Under the pieces are notes generated by a model, which did not search any database, was not told the origin of the DNA, and saw nothing but the letters and a program-made list of their open reading frames with translations. Shown in pieces: positions 63,375 through 64,000 of a stretch of 64,000 bases of DNA. The DNA lies in assembly GCA_012932865.1 (NCBI GenBank), contig SAXG01000038.1, positions 248,001 to 312,000 of the forward strand. The letters run 5' to 3'. The DNA is from Amylostereum areolatum (Eukaryota; Basidiomycota; Agaricomycetes; Russulales; Stereaceae). Position 1 is the stretch's first letter; each line of letters opens with the position of its first letter. Both the position numbers and the translations under genes were made by a program.

Positions 63375-64000
63375 ATGTCCACCACCCCAAACGCAACCAG
63401 CATCTCCTCTACCAATCAGACCGCCTCACCCAACAATGTCGAACGCATCCGCCTCGTCTGCAACAAAGCACACCACACCCAACAGGAACGCACTCTCTGT
63501 GGAGACTGCTTCATCGCTCGATCGGCAGCAATCTTCGCAATTAAGTCAGTACCTCCTCCGTCTAGGTCAGGACCAGACGGAAGAACAGGGGGTAAGCCGA
63601 TTGGAAGCACACAGAAGAACCCTAACTGAAGCACCCGAATTCCTCACAGGTGCTAACGCAATCCCCGTGGCCCGGAGCCACGGAAGCCCCAACACCCGAA
63701 TCCCTTATACTCGAGAATCAAATAGCCCACATGATAGTCGGAGTAGGAATCGAGCAGGCCAGACAGAGGATCGACGACCTCAGGAGGGAGTCGGCCGACG
63801 TCCAGGGCATCCTGAAGGACCACAACAAGATGCTCGACGAAGAACTCCACCAACTGGACCTGAGGTACCTGACGCTCTCGACCGAGATGGAGGAACGAGA
63901 GGTCAAACTTCTTCGACGATTCCGGAAGCTAGCGCAACAGCTGTACTCAACGTCGCAGAGCTCCGGAGATTCCTTACTGAAGTCGGACTACGAGTCAACT
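63375..64000 (+). CDS. G ORF3, 5' part (runs off end)
   Basis: Starts MSTTPN at 63375. This first frame has a cysteine/histidine cluster (CNKAHHTQQERTLCGDC) conserved in E and F. The 58-nt intron (GTAAGC near 63592, CTAAC, CTCACAG near 63649) and the coiled coil (REVKLLRRFRK at its end) are present. At the window edge the -1 frame reads VLNVAELRRFLTEVG, a conservative variant of the E and F peptide, which supports that frame being translated. Confidence 0.6.

Larger units (their letters stand above)
56737..64000 (+). mobile_element. Element G, Ty3/gypsy chromovirus of the E/F/G family (runs off end)
   Basis: Plus-strand: LTR, open leader region, gag, full-length pol, conserved hairpin/TATA block and the start of ORF3. 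It lies in D integrase; the left flank is GTATA, so that should be the target duplication at the unseen right end. gag and pol have no stops, and it lacks the 644-bp hAT insertion of the palindrome copies. Confidence 0.92.

Noticed and set aside
1..64000. Host genes, tRNA, rRNA or CRISPR arrays
   Set aside because: Everything coding that I could identify belongs to a transposable element; no cloverleaf, rRNA block or spaced direct repeats were found by eye.

Overview
The window is a dense nest of transposable elements and holds no convincing host gene. Spliceosomal introns of about 47-67 nt, Ty3/gypsy chromodomain retroelements, a Plavaka-type (CACTA-like) DNA transposase and a hAT transposase together point to a basidiomycete fungus, probably an agaricomycete. 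I see no tRNA, rRNA or CRISPR array.

Layout. (1) 1-11379: remains of an old minus-strand chromovirus (A), cut by a 294-bp MITE, a 1044-bp hAT-like element and a young full-length chromovirus B (2386-10923, 493-bp LTRs differing at one base, 5-bp repeat GGTAC). (2) 11380-15707: plus-strand gypsy element C, truncated just after reverse transcriptase. (3) 15708-24081: an 8.4-kb Plavaka-type transposon with a spliced minus-strand transposase, a divergent companion gene of unknown function, and a 1294-bp non-autonomous element inside the transposase. (4) 24082-27751: non-coding DNA, then a spliced hAT transposase. (5) About 27773-56736: a decayed gypsy element D, interrupted by a 21.6-kb composite of two related elements E and F (30878-52501), a solo LTR, a 1452-bp minisatellite-bearing element and element G. 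(6) 56737-64000: G, the best-preserved member of the E/F/G family, running off the end.

The E/F composite contains a nearly perfect 12.4-kb palindrome (arms 35479-41674 and 41740-47935). F inserted into an LTR of E (repeat ATCCG). The two copies of that repeat now lie in opposite orientation, which indicates a later inversion between the E and F bodies plus arm-to-arm gene conversion.

The most unusual coding content is in the E/F/G family. Downstream of gag and pol, on the same strand, are further reading frames: a spliced, apparently frame-switching coiled-coil/CCHC zinc-knuckle gene (ORF3), a 128-residue basic protein (ORF4) and a small single-pass membrane protein (ORF5) whose frame runs through the polypurine tract into the LTR. 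A conserved hairpin and TATA-like box lie between pol and ORF3. All four gag-pol families use the same arrangement at the gag stop, a run of five T with pol in the -1 frame.
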